Positions 23,593 to 34,516 of a stretch of 64,000 bases of DNA are shown piece after piece. The DNA is taken from assembly GCF_003444775.1 (NCBI RefSeq), contig NZ_CP021081.1, positions 1,228,001 through 1,292,000 on the forward strand, given 5' to 3'. Position 1 is the stretch's first letter. Each line of letters opens with the position of its first letter. The notes beneath the pieces were generated by a model. It was not told the DNA's origin. It worked only from the letters and a program-made list of their open reading frames with translations, and ran no database searches. The DNA is from Deinococcus ficus (GTDB lineage Bacteria; Deinococcota; Deinococci; Deinococcales; Deinococcaceae). The position numbers were made by a program, and so were the translations under genes.

Positions 23593-24534
23593 TCACGCGG
23601 TGCCGGGGGTGGCGCGGTCCGTGACCAGCGGCGCCGGGTCCACGCGCGAGGCCGCCACGCGGCGCAGCTTCGCCAGCTGAATCAGGCTCACCACGATCAG
23701 CACGATGCTGATCAGGTGCGTCTCGGTCAGCAGGCCGATCCCGGGCGCGTCCAGGCCCTGGTTCAGGTACACCTTCGGCAGCAGCGGGTTGAGGCGGAAG
23801 GTCTCCTCCCAGCCGGCGCGCAGGATCGAGTACCACAGCCAGAACTGCCAGAACGCCCACCCGGGCTTGCGGGACCGCAACCAGAAGTACGCGGCGACCG
23901 CCAGGATGATCCCGATGATCACGCCGTACAGCTGCGTGAAGTGCACGGGCGCGGTCATCACGGCCTGCCCGCCGATCTGCTGGCAGTACTGCGAGAGGTC
24001 CATATCGGGGTTCGCGGCCTTGATGCACGCACCCTCGTGGAACGCACGGGCGCTGTCCGGCCAGCGGAACCCGATGGGCCAGCCGGTCACGCGGCCCACG
24101 GTGTCCGTGCCGTTCATGATGTTCCCCAGCCGCCCGCCGATGATCCCGAACGCCACGCCCGGCACCGCCAGGTCGGCGTACTCGAAGAAGTTCATCTTGT
24201 ACTTCCGGGCGTAGTACAGCATGACCAGAATGCCGCCGATCAGGCCGCCGTGAATGCTGATGCCGCCGCCGCGGATGTTGATGATGTCCAGCAGCACCTT
24301 CGGGAAGGGCGTGCCCTCGAACTGGTGCCAGGAGGTCGCCACGAACACGGCCCGCGCGCCGATCACGCCCCAGACCATCATCCAGGTGATCATGTCGCTG
24401 AAGCGGTCCACGTCCAGGCCCCGCTGCCGCGCCATGCGCAGCGCCAGCCAGATTCCGGCCGCGACTCCCAGCGTGATCAGCACGCCGTACCAGGCGATGG
24501 TAAACCCACCGATATTCAGGAAAACAGGATTCAT
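23593..24534 (-). CDS. lgt: prolipoprotein diacylglyceryl transferase
   Basis: Lgt attaches diacylglycerol to the lipobox Cys of prelipoproteins in the membrane. The 313-residue polytopic protein has the conserved opening FTIAWYGVLI, the R-rich GVIGARAVFV segment, the signature GGRLGNIMNGTDTVGR (Gly-Arg-Asn core) and HGGLIGG. The C-terminal RLNPLLPKVYLNQGL region is typical. Several lipoproteins in this window (4694, 28019, 48584, 54989) would be its substrates. It stands downstream of the tatC gene on the same strand but is separated by 130 bases and a hairpin. Confidence 0.96.
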   Translation of the reverse strand: MNPVFLNIGGFTIAWYGVLITLGVAAGIWLALRMARQRGLDVDRFSDMITWMMVWGVIGARAVFVATSWHQFEGTPFPKVLLDIINIRGGGISIHGGLIGGILVMLYYARKYKMNFFEYADLAVPGVAFGIIGGRLGNIMNGTDTVGRVTGWPIGFRWPDSARAFHEGACIKAANPDMDLSQYCQQIGGQAVMTAPVHFTQLYGVIIGIILAVAAYFWLRSRKPGWAFWQFWLWYSILRAGWEETFRLNPLLPKVYLNQGLDAPGIGLLTETHLISIVLIVVSLIQLAKLRRVAASRVDPAPLVTDRATPGTA

Positions 24535-24618
24535 AACGTCCGGGCCAGTCTACCCGCTTCCCGGCCCCCCCCGCGCCGGACGCTGCGGCCAACGCGGGGC
24601 TTTGCCCAGGCAAAGCAG

Positions 24619-24649
24619 ACCGGCCCGCGCCAGCACGGCACGGACCGGT
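24619..24649 (-). terminator. possible terminator after tatC
   Basis: Minus-strand inverted repeat ACCGGTCC/GGGCCGGT (one G-U pair) with a GC-rich loop, just downstream of the tatC stop. The tail is CTGCTTTG, so termination may be weak. Confidence 0.4.
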
Positions 24650-24663
24650 GTCCAGGGAAGCAC

Positions 24664-25446
24664 TCATGGGGTCAGGGCGGACTCCTCCGGCTCGGGCAGC
24701 GGCTGCACGCGGAAGATGCGCGAGAGCAGCACGCCCAGCTCGTACAGCACGTACAGCGGCACCGCCACCAGCAGCATGCTGCCCGGGTCCGGCGTGGGTG
24801 TGAGCACCGCCGCGAACACCATGATCGCCACCAGCGCGATTCGCCAGCCGCGGCGCAGCAGTTCGTGGTTCACCAGCCCGATCCGGGTCAGGATCACCGT
24901 CAGGATCGGCAGCTCGAACGCCAGTCCGAACGCCACCAGGAACGTGGTCACCGTGCCGATGTAACTGCCTAGGCTCTGGTTCAGTTCCACCGCGCCGCCC
25001 ATGAAGTCCGCCATGAAGCGCACCATGGTGGGCAGCACCAGCCGGTACCCGAACACGATGCCCAGCACGAACGCCACCCCGGCCCCCACCACGAACGGCA
25101 GCGCCCAGCGCCGCTCCTGCGGGTACAGGCCCGGCGCGATGAACGCCCACACCTGCCACAGAATGAAGGGCAGCGCCAGCGCCAGCCCCGCCCAGAACGA
25201 GAGGTTCAGGCTCAGCATGAACTGCTCGGTCAGGTGCAGCGTCACCAGCTGCACCTTGCCGTCCTGGTACGCCTGCGAGTAGGTGAGCGGCACCTTGATC
25301 AGTTCGATCAGTCCCATGCGGAACTGAAAGGCCACCACCATGCCCAGCGCCAGGAAAATCAGCGCGAAGATGATGCGCCGCCGCAGTTCCTCCAGGTGAT
25401 CGAACAGCGGCGCGCTCTGTAGTTCCGGGGTGGAGGTTCGGGTCAT
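24664..25446 (-). CDS. tatC: Sec-independent protein translocase TatC
   Basis: TatC is the receptor for twin-arginine signal peptides. The 260-residue protein has the conserved N-terminal FDHLEELRRRI (residues 15-25), six hydrophobic segments, and the FELPILTVIL segment (residues near 185). It ends in a short charged tail. It is 40 bases downstream of tatA on the same strand, so the two form an operon, and the ferritin-like lipoprotein at 28019 has a twin-arginine signal that would need it. Confidence 0.97.
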   Translation of the reverse strand: MTRTSTPELQSAPLFDHLEELRRRIIFALIFLALGMVVAFQFRMGLIELIKVPLTYSQAYQDGKVQLVTLHLTEQFMLSLNLSFWAGLALALPFILWQVWAFIAPGLYPQERRWALPFVVGAGVAFVLGIVFGYRLVLPTMVRFMADFMGGAVELNQSLGSYIGTVTTFLVAFGLAFELPILTVILTRIGLVNHELLRRGWRIALVAIMVFAAVLTPTPDPGSMLLVAVPLYVLYELGVLLSRIFRVQPLPEPEESALTP

Positions 25447-25486
25447 GCGGCAGGCTTCCTTCTAGACGCGGAATGCACGCGGCCGC

Positions 25487-25735
25487 TCAGCGGCGCTCGG
25501 TGGTCTGCGTGGTGTGGGTGTGCGTGGTCACCGGCTGCCCGGTCACCGGGTCCAGCTGCCGGGAGGCGACGTCCGTGACCTCGGTGGTCTTGGTGCTGCC
25601 GTCCGCATGGACTTCCTTCTTGAACTCGCGGATGCCCTGACCCGCGCCCTTCATCAGTTCCGGGAGTTTCTTCGCGCCGAACAGCAGCGCAATCAGGACG
25701 ACGATCAGCAGAATTTCAAGGGGGCCAAGTGACAT
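25487..25735 (-). CDS. tatA: TatA/E-type translocase subunit
   Basis: An 82-residue protein with a single N-terminal membrane helix (EILLIVVLIALLFGAKKLPE), the FGxxKLPEL hinge and an amphipathic helix with GIREFKKE, the standard TatA layout. The C-terminal tail is Thr-rich and polar. GGAGGA lies seven bases before the start, a strong ribosome site in contrast to the many leaderless genes. It leads the tatA-tatC operon. A second, diverged tatA copy is encoded 340 bases away on the other strand. Confidence 0.93.
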   Translation of the reverse strand: MSLGPLEILLIVVLIALLFGAKKLPELMKGAGQGIREFKKEVHADGSTKTTEVTDVASRQLDPVTGQPVTTHTHTTQTTERR

Positions 25736-26072
25736 AGGAGTTCCTCCAGAAAAGGGGTCGGGGTGGGGGTGACCGGCGGGCGGGGCAGCGCCTGCCCCCG
25801 GACGTTCACCCCCCAGCCTAGCGCCCCTCGGTCAGGGCTGCGTGGGCCAGGCTCACATCCCCGGGGTGGGGCGGGGCCCGGCACCCACACAGTCATATGC
25901 GCGCCCGCGCCCGCTGGATCACCCGCGACCTCCATCATCCCTTCATCTGGTTGGCGCGCCGTTAACGCCGCGCGTGGGCCAATCCATTTGCCGGCCGGAC
26001 GCATATAGCTTCCCGAAGGCCCGGACCGGCTGCCCCACTTCCCGCCGGCCCGGCACCTGAAAGGAGAGACCC
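25736..26072. other. intergenic region between divergent tatA genes
   Basis: About 340 bases with no open frame of interest. It must hold promoters for both tatA genes. An AT-rich GCATATAGCT at 26001-26010 could be the -10 region for the plus-strand gene, but no good -35 is seen. No repeat or RNA was recognised. Confidence 0.5.
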
Positions 26073-26369
26073 ATGGGCAACATCGGTGGACCGGAAATCC
26101 TGATCATTCTCGTGGCGGCCCTGCTGCTGTTCGGGCCCAGGCGCCTGCCGGACCTGGCGAAAAGCGCCGGGCAGGCCCTGCGCAGCTTCAAACAGGCGAC
26201 CAGCGCCGTGACCGATGACCTGCGCGCCGGCCTGGACCCCGCGGCTCCCGCGCCGGGCATGGCCCCCACGGCCAGCACGGCTGCGGCCGTCACGCCGGTG
26301 GCCGTGACTCCCGTCACCGTGGCCCCGCCGGCGGCCACCGCCCCGGCCGCTGACCCCCTGCGCGCCTGA
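26073..26369 (+). CDS. second TatA/B-like protein
   Basis: A 98-residue TatA-family protein: helix PEILIILVAALLLFGPRRLP, hinge FGPRRLPDL and amphipathic helix SAGQALRSFKQAT. After about residue 55 it becomes an Ala/Pro/Val/Thr-rich tail with repeated PVAVTPVTV-like units. It may be a specialised TatA or a TatB-like subunit. GGAGAG precedes the ATG. The gene lies upstream of the ECF sigma gene with 59 bases between, possibly co-transcribed. Confidence 0.88.
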   Translation: MGNIGGPEILIILVAALLLFGPRRLPDLAKSAGQALRSFKQATSAVTDDLRAGLDPAAPAPGMAPTASTAAAVTPVAVTPVTVAPPAATAPAADPLRA

Positions 26370-26428
26370 GGCCGGCGGTCCCGATGGAAGCGGACGCGGC
26401 CAGGGGGGTGCTACGCTCCTTCCGGACC

Positions 26429-27028
26429 ATGACCCTACCCATCCATCCGGACCTGCCCGACGAGGACCTGCTGCGCCGGATGGCAGCCGGCGAGGAAGAC
26501 GCCCTGACGGAACTGCACCGCCGGCACGCCCGGCTGCTGTACGGCCTGGGCCGCCGGATGCTCCGCCACCCCGACGACGTGGACTGCTGCGTGCAGGACG
26601 CCTTCATGAACGCCTGGCGGCACGCCGCCCGCTTCGACCCGGGCCGCGCCAGCGCGAAGACCTGGCTGGTCAGCATCGCCCACCACCGCTTCCTGCAGCA
26701 GTTGCGCGACCGGCCGGACGCCGCCCTGGAACTCGCCGACTGGGACCAGCCCACCCACGGCGCCGACCCCACCGACCGCGCGCTCGCCGAACGGGCCGTC
26801 GCGGCCCTGGACGCCCCGCAGCGTCAGCTGGTGGAACTCGCGTACTACCGGGGCCACTCCCACGCCGAACTGGCTGCCCTGACCGGCCTGCCGCTCGGCA
26901 CCGTGAAATCCCGCCTGCGTGCGGCGCTGGACCGCATGCGCCAGATTCTGGGCGGACCCCCGAACGGGGACCCGCTGTACGCCCCGCCGCCCGGCGGGGA
27001 AGATGTTCCCGGTGGAGACCCCGCATGA
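26429..27028 (+). CDS. ECF-type RNA polymerase sigma factor
   Basis: A 199-residue sigma-70-family factor with only regions 2 and 4. Region 2 runs from LHRRHARLLYGLGRRML to VQDAFMNAWRHAARFDP (about 25-75), and region 4 contains the helix-turn-helix YRGHSHAELAALTGLPLGTV with KSRLRAALDRMR. The ATG at 26429 is preferred to one 45 bases upstream because the family alignment begins here. It overlaps the next gene by four bases (ATGA), which encodes its probable anti-sigma factor. The downstream Tat-exported protein could be a target. Confidence 0.92.
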   Translation: MTLPIHPDLPDEDLLRRMAAGEEDALTELHRRHARLLYGLGRRMLRHPDDVDCCVQDAFMNAWRHAARFDPGRASAKTWLVSIAHHRFLQQLRDRPDAALELADWDQPTHGADPTDRALAERAVAALDAPQRQLVELAYYRGHSHAELAALTGLPLGTVKSRLRAALDRMRQILGGPPNGDPLYAPPPGGEDVPGGDPA

Positions 27029-27786
27029 GCCGCGACCCGAACCCCCAAGAACGTGACCTGAGCCTCCGGGCGCTGCTCGGTCAGCTCACCCCGGACGAAG
27101 AAGCGCAGCTGGCCGGGCAACTCCGCGACCGGCCCGACTGGCAGGCCGATCTGGACGCCGATGCCCGCGCCCTGACCGCCCTGGCCGAATCCCTGGACCT
27201 GAGGGACGTCGAGGTGCCCGAGGACGCGTCTGCCCGGCTGCTCGCCCGCGTGCGGCAGGAAGGTCGCACACCGGTCGGGGCGGAGACGGACCTGCCGCTC
27301 TCCGCTCGGCTCACGGCGCCTGACGCCGTGACCGTCGCTCCGGAACACGAGGCCGCGCGCGAACCCACCCCGGTGGCATTTCCCCCGCGCCGGCCGCGGG
27401 CCTGGTGGCCGCTGGGCCTGGGTCTGGCCGCAGCCCTGCTGCTGGCCGTGCTGATCCGGCCAGGGCCCGCCGACCCGGGTGCCCGGTATGCCGCGGTGCC
27501 TGGCGCCGTGCAGCAGCCCGTGCAGGCGCAGGGGGAGGCGCTCGGCACAGTGATCCGCCTGCCGGACGGCCGGGTGTTCGTGCACCTGACCCGCACGCCC
27601 GAAGAGGGCCGCACCTACCAGCTGTGGAGTCTGGCTGAGGCAATCCCGCAGTCGCTCGGTGTGTTCGGAGATGAAGGCCTGCTCACGGCCGCCCTGCCGG
27701 CCGGTGCGCCGCTGGCCGTGACGGTGGAACCTGCTGGGGGGAGTCCCGGGCCGACCACCCCACCCATCCTCCTCCCGGTGCTCTGA
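27025..27786 (+). CDS. anti-sigma factor, RskA-like
   Basis: A 253-residue membrane protein: a cytoplasmic N-terminal region with LRALLGQLTPDEEAQLA (zinc-free anti-sigma domain), one transmembrane helix at about 128-142 (LGLGLAAALLLAVLI) and an extracytoplasmic RskA-type domain with GRVFVHLTRTPEEGRTYQLW and a LAVTVEPAGGSPGPTTP motif near the end, typical of anti-sigma-K proteins. The ATGA overlap with the sigma gene supports a sensing pair: signal outside, sigma inside. Confidence 0.88.
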   Translation: MSRDPNPQERDLSLRALLGQLTPDEEAQLAGQLRDRPDWQADLDADARALTALAESLDLRDVEVPEDASARLLARVRQEGRTPVGAETDLPLSARLTAPDAVTVAPEHEAAREPTPVAFPPRRPRAWWPLGLGLAAALLLAVLIRPGPADPGARYAAVPGAVQQPVQAQGEALGTVIRLPDGRVFVHLTRTPEEGRTYQLWSLAEAIPQSLGVFGDEGLLTAALPAGAPLAVTVEPAGGSPGPTTPPILLPVL

Positions 27787-27806
27787 GCGGCAGGAGCGGG
27801 GCAGGC

Positions 27807-27834
27807 GGCGGGCCTTCCAGCAGGGAGGCCCGCC
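27807..27834 (+). terminator. possible terminator after the anti-sigma gene
   Basis: Inverted repeat GGCGGGCCT/AGGCCCGCC (9 bp, 10-base loop) soon after the stop codon, followed by CCTTCC rather than a clear T run. Confidence 0.5.
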
Positions 27835-28018
27835 CCTTCCGTCTCTTGGGCGAACCTTCATTGAGATTCGGTGAACGCCCGCGGCTGATCCACTCCGGCC
27901 GCCGCCGCATAACAGCACCCTGAAGGACCGCCAGCACCGGAGGCCGCCACTGGCGGGCCACGGCCCGGTCCCTTCCGTCCGCCCGCCATCCCGCCCCTCA
28001 CTCCCTGGAGGACCTTCC

Positions 28019-28987
28019 ATGACCGACGCCCCCCGCCCCACCGACAGCAGCGACCTGACCGTGCCCACCGCCTCCACCCGCCGCAGCGTGATGGGCATGC
28101 TGGGCCTGATGGGCGCCGGCGCGCTCCTGAGCGGCTGCACGCCCGTGCTCGCCAACACGCCCGCCAAGCCGAACCTGGACGCCAGCATCTTCAACTTCGC
28201 CCTGAACCTGGAGTACCTGGAAGCGGCCTTCTACCTGGCGGCCGTGGGCAAACTGGAACTGCTGGACGCCGCCGGCGGGGACAGCAGCAAGGTCATCCTG
28301 CCTGCGGGCTTCACGGGCCGCGGCGGCAACGGCGTGCCCTTCGCGTCCGCCGCCGTCCGCGCCTACGCCGAGGAAACGGCCATGGACGAACTCGCGCACG
28401 TGAAGGTGATCCGGCAGGTGCTGGGCGCCGCGGCCGTGCCTCAGCCGCAGCTGGACCTGGGCCCGGCCTTCGACGCGGCCGGTCAGGCGGCCAGCAAGGG
28501 CGCCATCAAGGGCTTCAACCCGTACGCGAACGAACTGTTCTTCCTGCACGGCGCGTTCATCTTCGAGGACGTGGGCGTCACCGCGTACAAGGGCGCCGCG
28601 CGCCTGCTGGTGGACGACAAGGCGGGCGGCAACCTGGAGAACGCCGCCGGCATCCTGGCCGTGGAGGCCTACCACGCGGGCATGATCCGCACCCTGCTGT
28701 ACCAGCAGAAGGACACCGTGGCGGCCGCGGGTCTGACGGTCGCGCAGATCGTGCAGGCGATCAGCGACCTGCGCGACGCCGTGGACGGCAGCGACGACCG
28801 CGATCAGGGCATCACCGCCGATTCCGGCTCGAACATCGTCCTGGCCGACATGAACGGCATCGCGTACAGCCGCACGCCCCGGCAGGTGGCGAACATCGTC
28901 TTCCTGGACACCACCGGCCGCGCCACCAAGGGCGGGTTCTACCCGACCGGCCTGAGCGGGGACTTCAGCGCGCTGCTCGCCCTCTGA
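28019..28987 (+). CDS. Tat-exported ferritin-like lipoprotein, desiccation-protein type
   Basis: A 322-residue exported protein. The N-terminus combines a twin-arginine motif (STRRSVMG, Arg21-Arg22) with a lipobox LLSGC (Cys40), so it is probably exported folded and lipid-anchored. The mature part is of the Ferritin_2 type: NFALNLEYLEAAFYLAA with two Glu in the first helix, ETAMDELAHVKVIRQVLG and AVEAYHAGMIRTLLYQQ as the later metal-ligand helices. The same family includes plant desiccation protein PCC13-62 and Deinococcus relatives. CTGGAGGA precedes the ATG. It lies downstream of the sigma/anti-sigma pair and close to the Tat genes. Confidence 0.88.
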   Translation: MTDAPRPTDSSDLTVPTASTRRSVMGMLGLMGAGALLSGCTPVLANTPAKPNLDASIFNFALNLEYLEAAFYLAAVGKLELLDAAGGDSSKVILPAGFTGRGGNGVPFASAAVRAYAEETAMDELAHVKVIRQVLGAAAVPQPQLDLGPAFDAAGQAASKGAIKGFNPYANELFFLHGAFIFEDVGVTAYKGAARLLVDDKAGGNLENAAGILAVEAYHAGMIRTLLYQQKDTVAAAGLTVAQIVQAISDLRDAVDGSDDRDQGITADSGSNIVLADMNGIAYSRTPRQVANIVFLDTTGRATKGGFYPTGLSGDFSALLAL

Positions 28988-28994
28988 TCGAGAG

Positions 28995-29045
28995 AACAAA
29001 AAACAGGACCGGCCCTGTCCCGTGTGGAGGCAGGGCCGGTCCTGT
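28995..29045 (-). terminator. strong terminator between convergent genes
   Basis: Perfect 15-bp stem ACAGGACCGGCCCTG (29003-29017) with its complement at 29031-29045. On the minus strand it is followed by TTTTTTGTT, so it ends the SDR gene; it may also stop the ferritin-like gene transcript. Confidence 0.85.
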
Positions 29046-29053
29046 CGTGTCGT

Positions 29054-29782
29054 TCAGATGCTCCAGCCGCCATCCACCAGGATCTCCTGTCCGGTGATGT
29101 ACGCCGCTTCCGGCGTCGCCAGGAAGGCCACCGCCGAGCCCACCTCGCGCGGCATGCCGAAGCGCCGGGCCGGAATGCGGGCCGTGAGCTTCTCCGCGTC
29201 GGCCGGGTCGGCGTGCAGGGCCTTCAGGCGGTCCGTGGCGGTGTACCCGGGCGCGACCGTGTTGCAGGTCACCCCGTCGGCTGTGACTTCCAGGGCCAGC
29301 GTCCGCAGGTGGTTCGTCACCGCGGCCCGCATGGCATTGCTGACCGGCAGGGTGGGTGCCGGGCGGCCCACCGTGAGGCTGGTGACCGCGATGATCCGCC
29401 CCCAGCGCCGCTCGCGCATGCCGGGCAGCACGCCCGCCACCAGCCGCACGGTGCTCAGGAAGGTCGTCTCGTACCCGGTCCGCCAGGCGTCCTCCGTGAC
29501 CTGACTCGGCAGGGAAGGCGGCGGCCCACCCGCGTTGCTGACCAGGATGTCCACCGGACCGGCCGCCTCCAGGGCGGCCTGCACGCCTTCCGCGGTGCCC
29601 ACGTCGGCGACCACCCAGGCCGCGCCGAGCTCATCGGCCGCGGCCCGCAGCGCCGCCTCACCGCGGGCGGCCAGCACAACCTCCGCGCCGAGTTCCCGCA
29701 TGGCCCGCGCGGCCTCCAGGCCGATTCCCTTGCTGCCGCCCGTGACCAGGGCGCGTTTCCCGTCCAGCCGGAAGAGCGTCAT
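29054..29782 (-). CDS. short-chain dehydrogenase/reductase with altered active site
   Basis: A 242-residue Rossmann-fold protein of the SDR superfamily with the cofactor motif TGGSKGIG (14-21), NAGG (83-86), Ser135 (AVTSLTVG) and a C-terminal ITGQEILVDGGWSI. The canonical catalytic YxxxK is absent: the corresponding segment reads LPVSNAMRAAV, with Val147 and Met151 where Tyr and Lys are expected. A group of FabG-like proteins lacks YxxxK in this way, and its reaction is not known. ATG 29782 is seven bases after TACCCT on the minus strand. It is divergent from mqnB with a shared dyad. Confidence 0.85.
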   Translation of the reverse strand: MTLFRLDGKRALVTGGSKGIGLEAARAMRELGAEVVLAARGEAALRAAADELGAAWVVADVGTAEGVQAALEAAGPVDILVSNAGGPPPSLPSQVTEDAWRTGYETTFLSTVRLVAGVLPGMRERRWGRIIAVTSLTVGRPAPTLPVSNAMRAAVTNHLRTLALEVTADGVTCNTVAPGYTATDRLKALHADPADAEKLTARIPARRFGMPREVGSAVAFLATPEAAYITGQEILVDGGWSI

Positions 29783-29786
29783 GTCG

Positions 29787-29832
29787 CCCAGGGTAGCGCG
29801 CCCGACCCGCCCTCCGGGCGCGCTACCCTGGG
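29787..29832. promoter_or_regulatory. perfect 17-bp dyad holding both divergent -10 boxes
   Basis: Arms CCCAGGGTAGCGCGCCC (29787-29803) and its exact reverse complement (29816-29832) are separated by 12 bases. The TACCCT -10 boxes for the SDR gene and for mqnB each lie within an arm. It may be a symmetric divergent promoter, a repressor site or both. Confidence 0.7.
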
Positions 29833-29838
29833 GCCTGC

Positions 29839-30498
29839 ATGGACGTCCTGATCGTCGTCGCCACCGCCGGGGAGGCCGGGAACCTCCGCGACCTCCCCGC
29901 CCGCGTCACCGTGTCCGGCGTCGGCCCGGTCGCGGCGGCCCTCGCCACGCAGCGCGCCCTGCAGGAGGCGCCCGCCCGGCTGGTCGTGAGTGCCGGCATC
30001 GCGGGCGCCTACCCCGCTAGCGGCCTGACGCCCGGCGACCTGGCCGTGTCCAGCCACGTGATCCAGGCGGATCTGGGCGCCTGGGATGGCGACGACTGGC
30101 TGTCCCTGGAAGCGCTGGGCCTGTCCGTGCTTCCGGACGGGCCGGGAGGCGCGACCTTCCCTGCCTGGGATGGTGCTGAGGTCCTCGCCCGGCGCAGCGG
30201 CGCTGCATTTGGCCCGATGCTGACCCTGTCCAGCGTGACCGGCAGCCTGGAGCGAGCCCGGCAGCTGGAGGCGCGGTACCCGGGCGCGCTGACCGAGGGG
30301 ATGGAGGGGGCGGGCGTGTCGCACGCCGCCCGGCTGGCCGGGGTGCCCGCCCTGGAACTGCGCGGCGTGAGCAACGCCGTCGGGCCGCGCGACCGCAGCG
30401 CGTGGCGCATCCCGGAGGCGCTGCGCGCCACCCGCCGCGGGCTGGAAACGCTGCTGAATGGAAGCAGTGGTGGGGGTTGGGGGGCCGGCGCGCCCTAG
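29839..30498 (+). CDS. mqnB: futalosine hydrolase
   Basis: MqnB removes hypoxanthine from futalosine in the alternative menaquinone pathway used by Deinococcus. The 219-residue product is of the nucleoside phosphorylase fold: GVGPVAAALATQRAL near the start, VSAGIAGAYP, the base/ribose-binding TEGMEGAGVSHAARL and the C-terminal RGVSNAVGPRDRSAWRI. The last ten residues are Gly-rich. TACCCT lies nine bases before the ATG. No other mqn gene is in the window. Confidence 0.9.
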   Translation: MDVLIVVATAGEAGNLRDLPARVTVSGVGPVAAALATQRALQEAPARLVVSAGIAGAYPASGLTPGDLAVSSHVIQADLGAWDGDDWLSLEALGLSVLPDGPGGATFPAWDGAEVLARRSGAAFGPMLTLSSVTGSLERARQLEARYPGALTEGMEGAGVSHAARLAGVPALELRGVSNAVGPRDRSAWRIPEALRATRRGLETLLNGSSGGGWGAGAP

Positions 30499-30507
30499 AG
30501 TGGGCGC

Positions 30508-31251
30508 ATGACCATCACCACCGAAGCGGAACGGCGCGGCATGCACAGGGCCGGGCAGGTCGTGGCCGAAACCCTCCGGACGCTGAAAGACGCCATCCGC
30601 CCGGGGGTCACGCCGGCCGAACTGGACGCCCTGGCCGGGCAGGTGTTCCGGCGGCACGGCGCGCAGTCCGCGCCGCGCATGACCTACGGCGCGCCCGTGA
30701 ACGTGTTCGTCAGCGTGAACGACGACATCGTCCACGGCCTGCCCACGCAGCGGCCCCTGGCGGCCGGGGACGTCGTGAGCCTGGACGTCACGCCCTTCGT
30801 GGACGGCTTCATCGCCGACGCCGCCGTGACGGTCGCGGTGCCTCCGGCCTCGCCGGTCGCCCTGCGCCTGATCGAGTGCACGGAAGCGGCCTTCGAGGCC
30901 GGCATGAACGCCGCCCGGGCCGGCCAGCCGGTGCACGCCATCGGGCAGGCCATCGAGGCCGAGGTGCAGCGCCGCGGGTTCACGGTGCTGCGCGACCTGT
31001 TCGGGCACGGTGTGGGCCGCGCCATTCACGAGGACCCCGAAGTCCCGAACTACTACCGGCCGCGGGACCGCCGCAAGCTGCACGAGGGGCTGGTGATCGC
31101 GGTGGAACCGATGGTGTCCACCGGTCGGTCCCGCCGCGTCCGCACCCTCCGGGACGGCTGGACGCTGAGCACCACCGACGGCGGGTTCGCCGCGCACTTC
31201 GAGCATACGGTGATGATCACGCGCGGCCGCCCGGTCCTGCTGACCGCCTGA
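30508..31251 (+). CDS. map: methionine aminopeptidase, type I
   Basis: Map removes the initiator Met from new proteins. The 247-residue product carries the five metal ligands in order: Asp93, Asp104, His167 ([11 protein letters not shown]), Glu200 (AVEPMV) and Glu232 (HFEHTVMI), plus the conserved His76 (DIVHG). It lacks the N-terminal zinc extension of some type I forms. TAGAGT (30496-30501) is six bases before the ATG, inside a ten-base gap after mqnB. Confidence 0.95.
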   Translation: MTITTEAERRGMHRAGQVVAETLRTLKDAIRPGVTPAELDALAGQVFRRHGAQSAPRMTYGAPVNVFVSVNDDIVHGLPTQRPLAAGDVVSLDVTPFVDGFIADAAVTVAVPPASPVALRLIECTEAAFEAGMNAARAGQPVHAIGQAIEAEVQRRGFTVLRDLFGHGVGRAIHEDPEVPNYYRPRDRRKLHEGLVIAVEPMVSTGRSRRVRTLRDGWTLSTTDGGFAAHFEHTVMITRGRPVLLTA

Positions 31252-31425
31252 ACCCCCGGGCCGCCCACAGCCCCGCTGACAAACGCCAGCCGCCCCCGCG
31301 CCTTTCCCGGCCCGGCGTAAGGTCCGGGCCGGCCCTCGCCTGCCGTTCTGTTCATCCTGGACGCTTGCCGCGCGGCAGGGCCTAGTCTGGGGAAACTTCA
31401 AGTGCCTTTCCCAGGAGAAGACCGC

Positions 31426-34079
<2,654 letters not shown>

Positions 34080-34147
34080 GCTTTCCCCACGGCAAGCGTG
34101 AAGGAAGGGCTCAGGCCGCTTGGGTAGGGCGTTGGTACGCTGAACGC

Positions 34148-34417
34148 ATGAGCCAGGACGACAAGAAGCACACCCCCGACCCCGGCGTGAAGCACGAGGG
34201 CGAGATCAGCAACGTGGACCTTCAGTTCATGGGCACCCCGGACGTGCGCCGCGAGATGCGCGCCGAGGAGAAGGCCGAGGCGAAACTCGCCGACGAGTTC
34301 AGCGAGCGCGGCCTGGACCCGCAGGACGTCGCCAGTGCCGGCAGCATGATCACCAGCGACCCCGCCAGCCCCCACCTGCACCCCGGGGACCACACCGAGA
34401 AAAACGACCAGGACTGA
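34148..34417 (+). CDS. small charged protein of unknown function
   Basis: An 89-residue soluble protein rich in Asp, Glu and Lys, with a central helix-prone segment [18 protein letters not shown]. No known motif. The ATG follows TACGCT (34136-34141) by six bases, and a terminator follows, which makes a real monocistronic gene likely. Confidence 0.65.
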   Translation: MSQDDKKHTPDPGVKHEGEISNVDLQFMGTPDVRREMRAEEKAEAKLADEFSERGLDPQDVASAGSMITSDPASPHLHPGDHTEKNDQD

Positions 34418-34433
34418 TTCCCGCAACTCGCAG

Positions 34434-34467
34434 GGCCGCCCACCCGGGCGGCCTTCGTGGTGTTTTC
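34434..34467 (+). terminator. terminator after the small charged gene
   Basis: Stem GGCCGCCC/GGGCGGCC with a four-base loop (34434-34453), followed by TTCGTGGTGTTTT. Confidence 0.7.
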
Positions 34468-34516
34468 CTTCAGGTCACGTCATGCGCCGACCGGCGGGGG
34501 GCCTTAGTCTGCCCGG

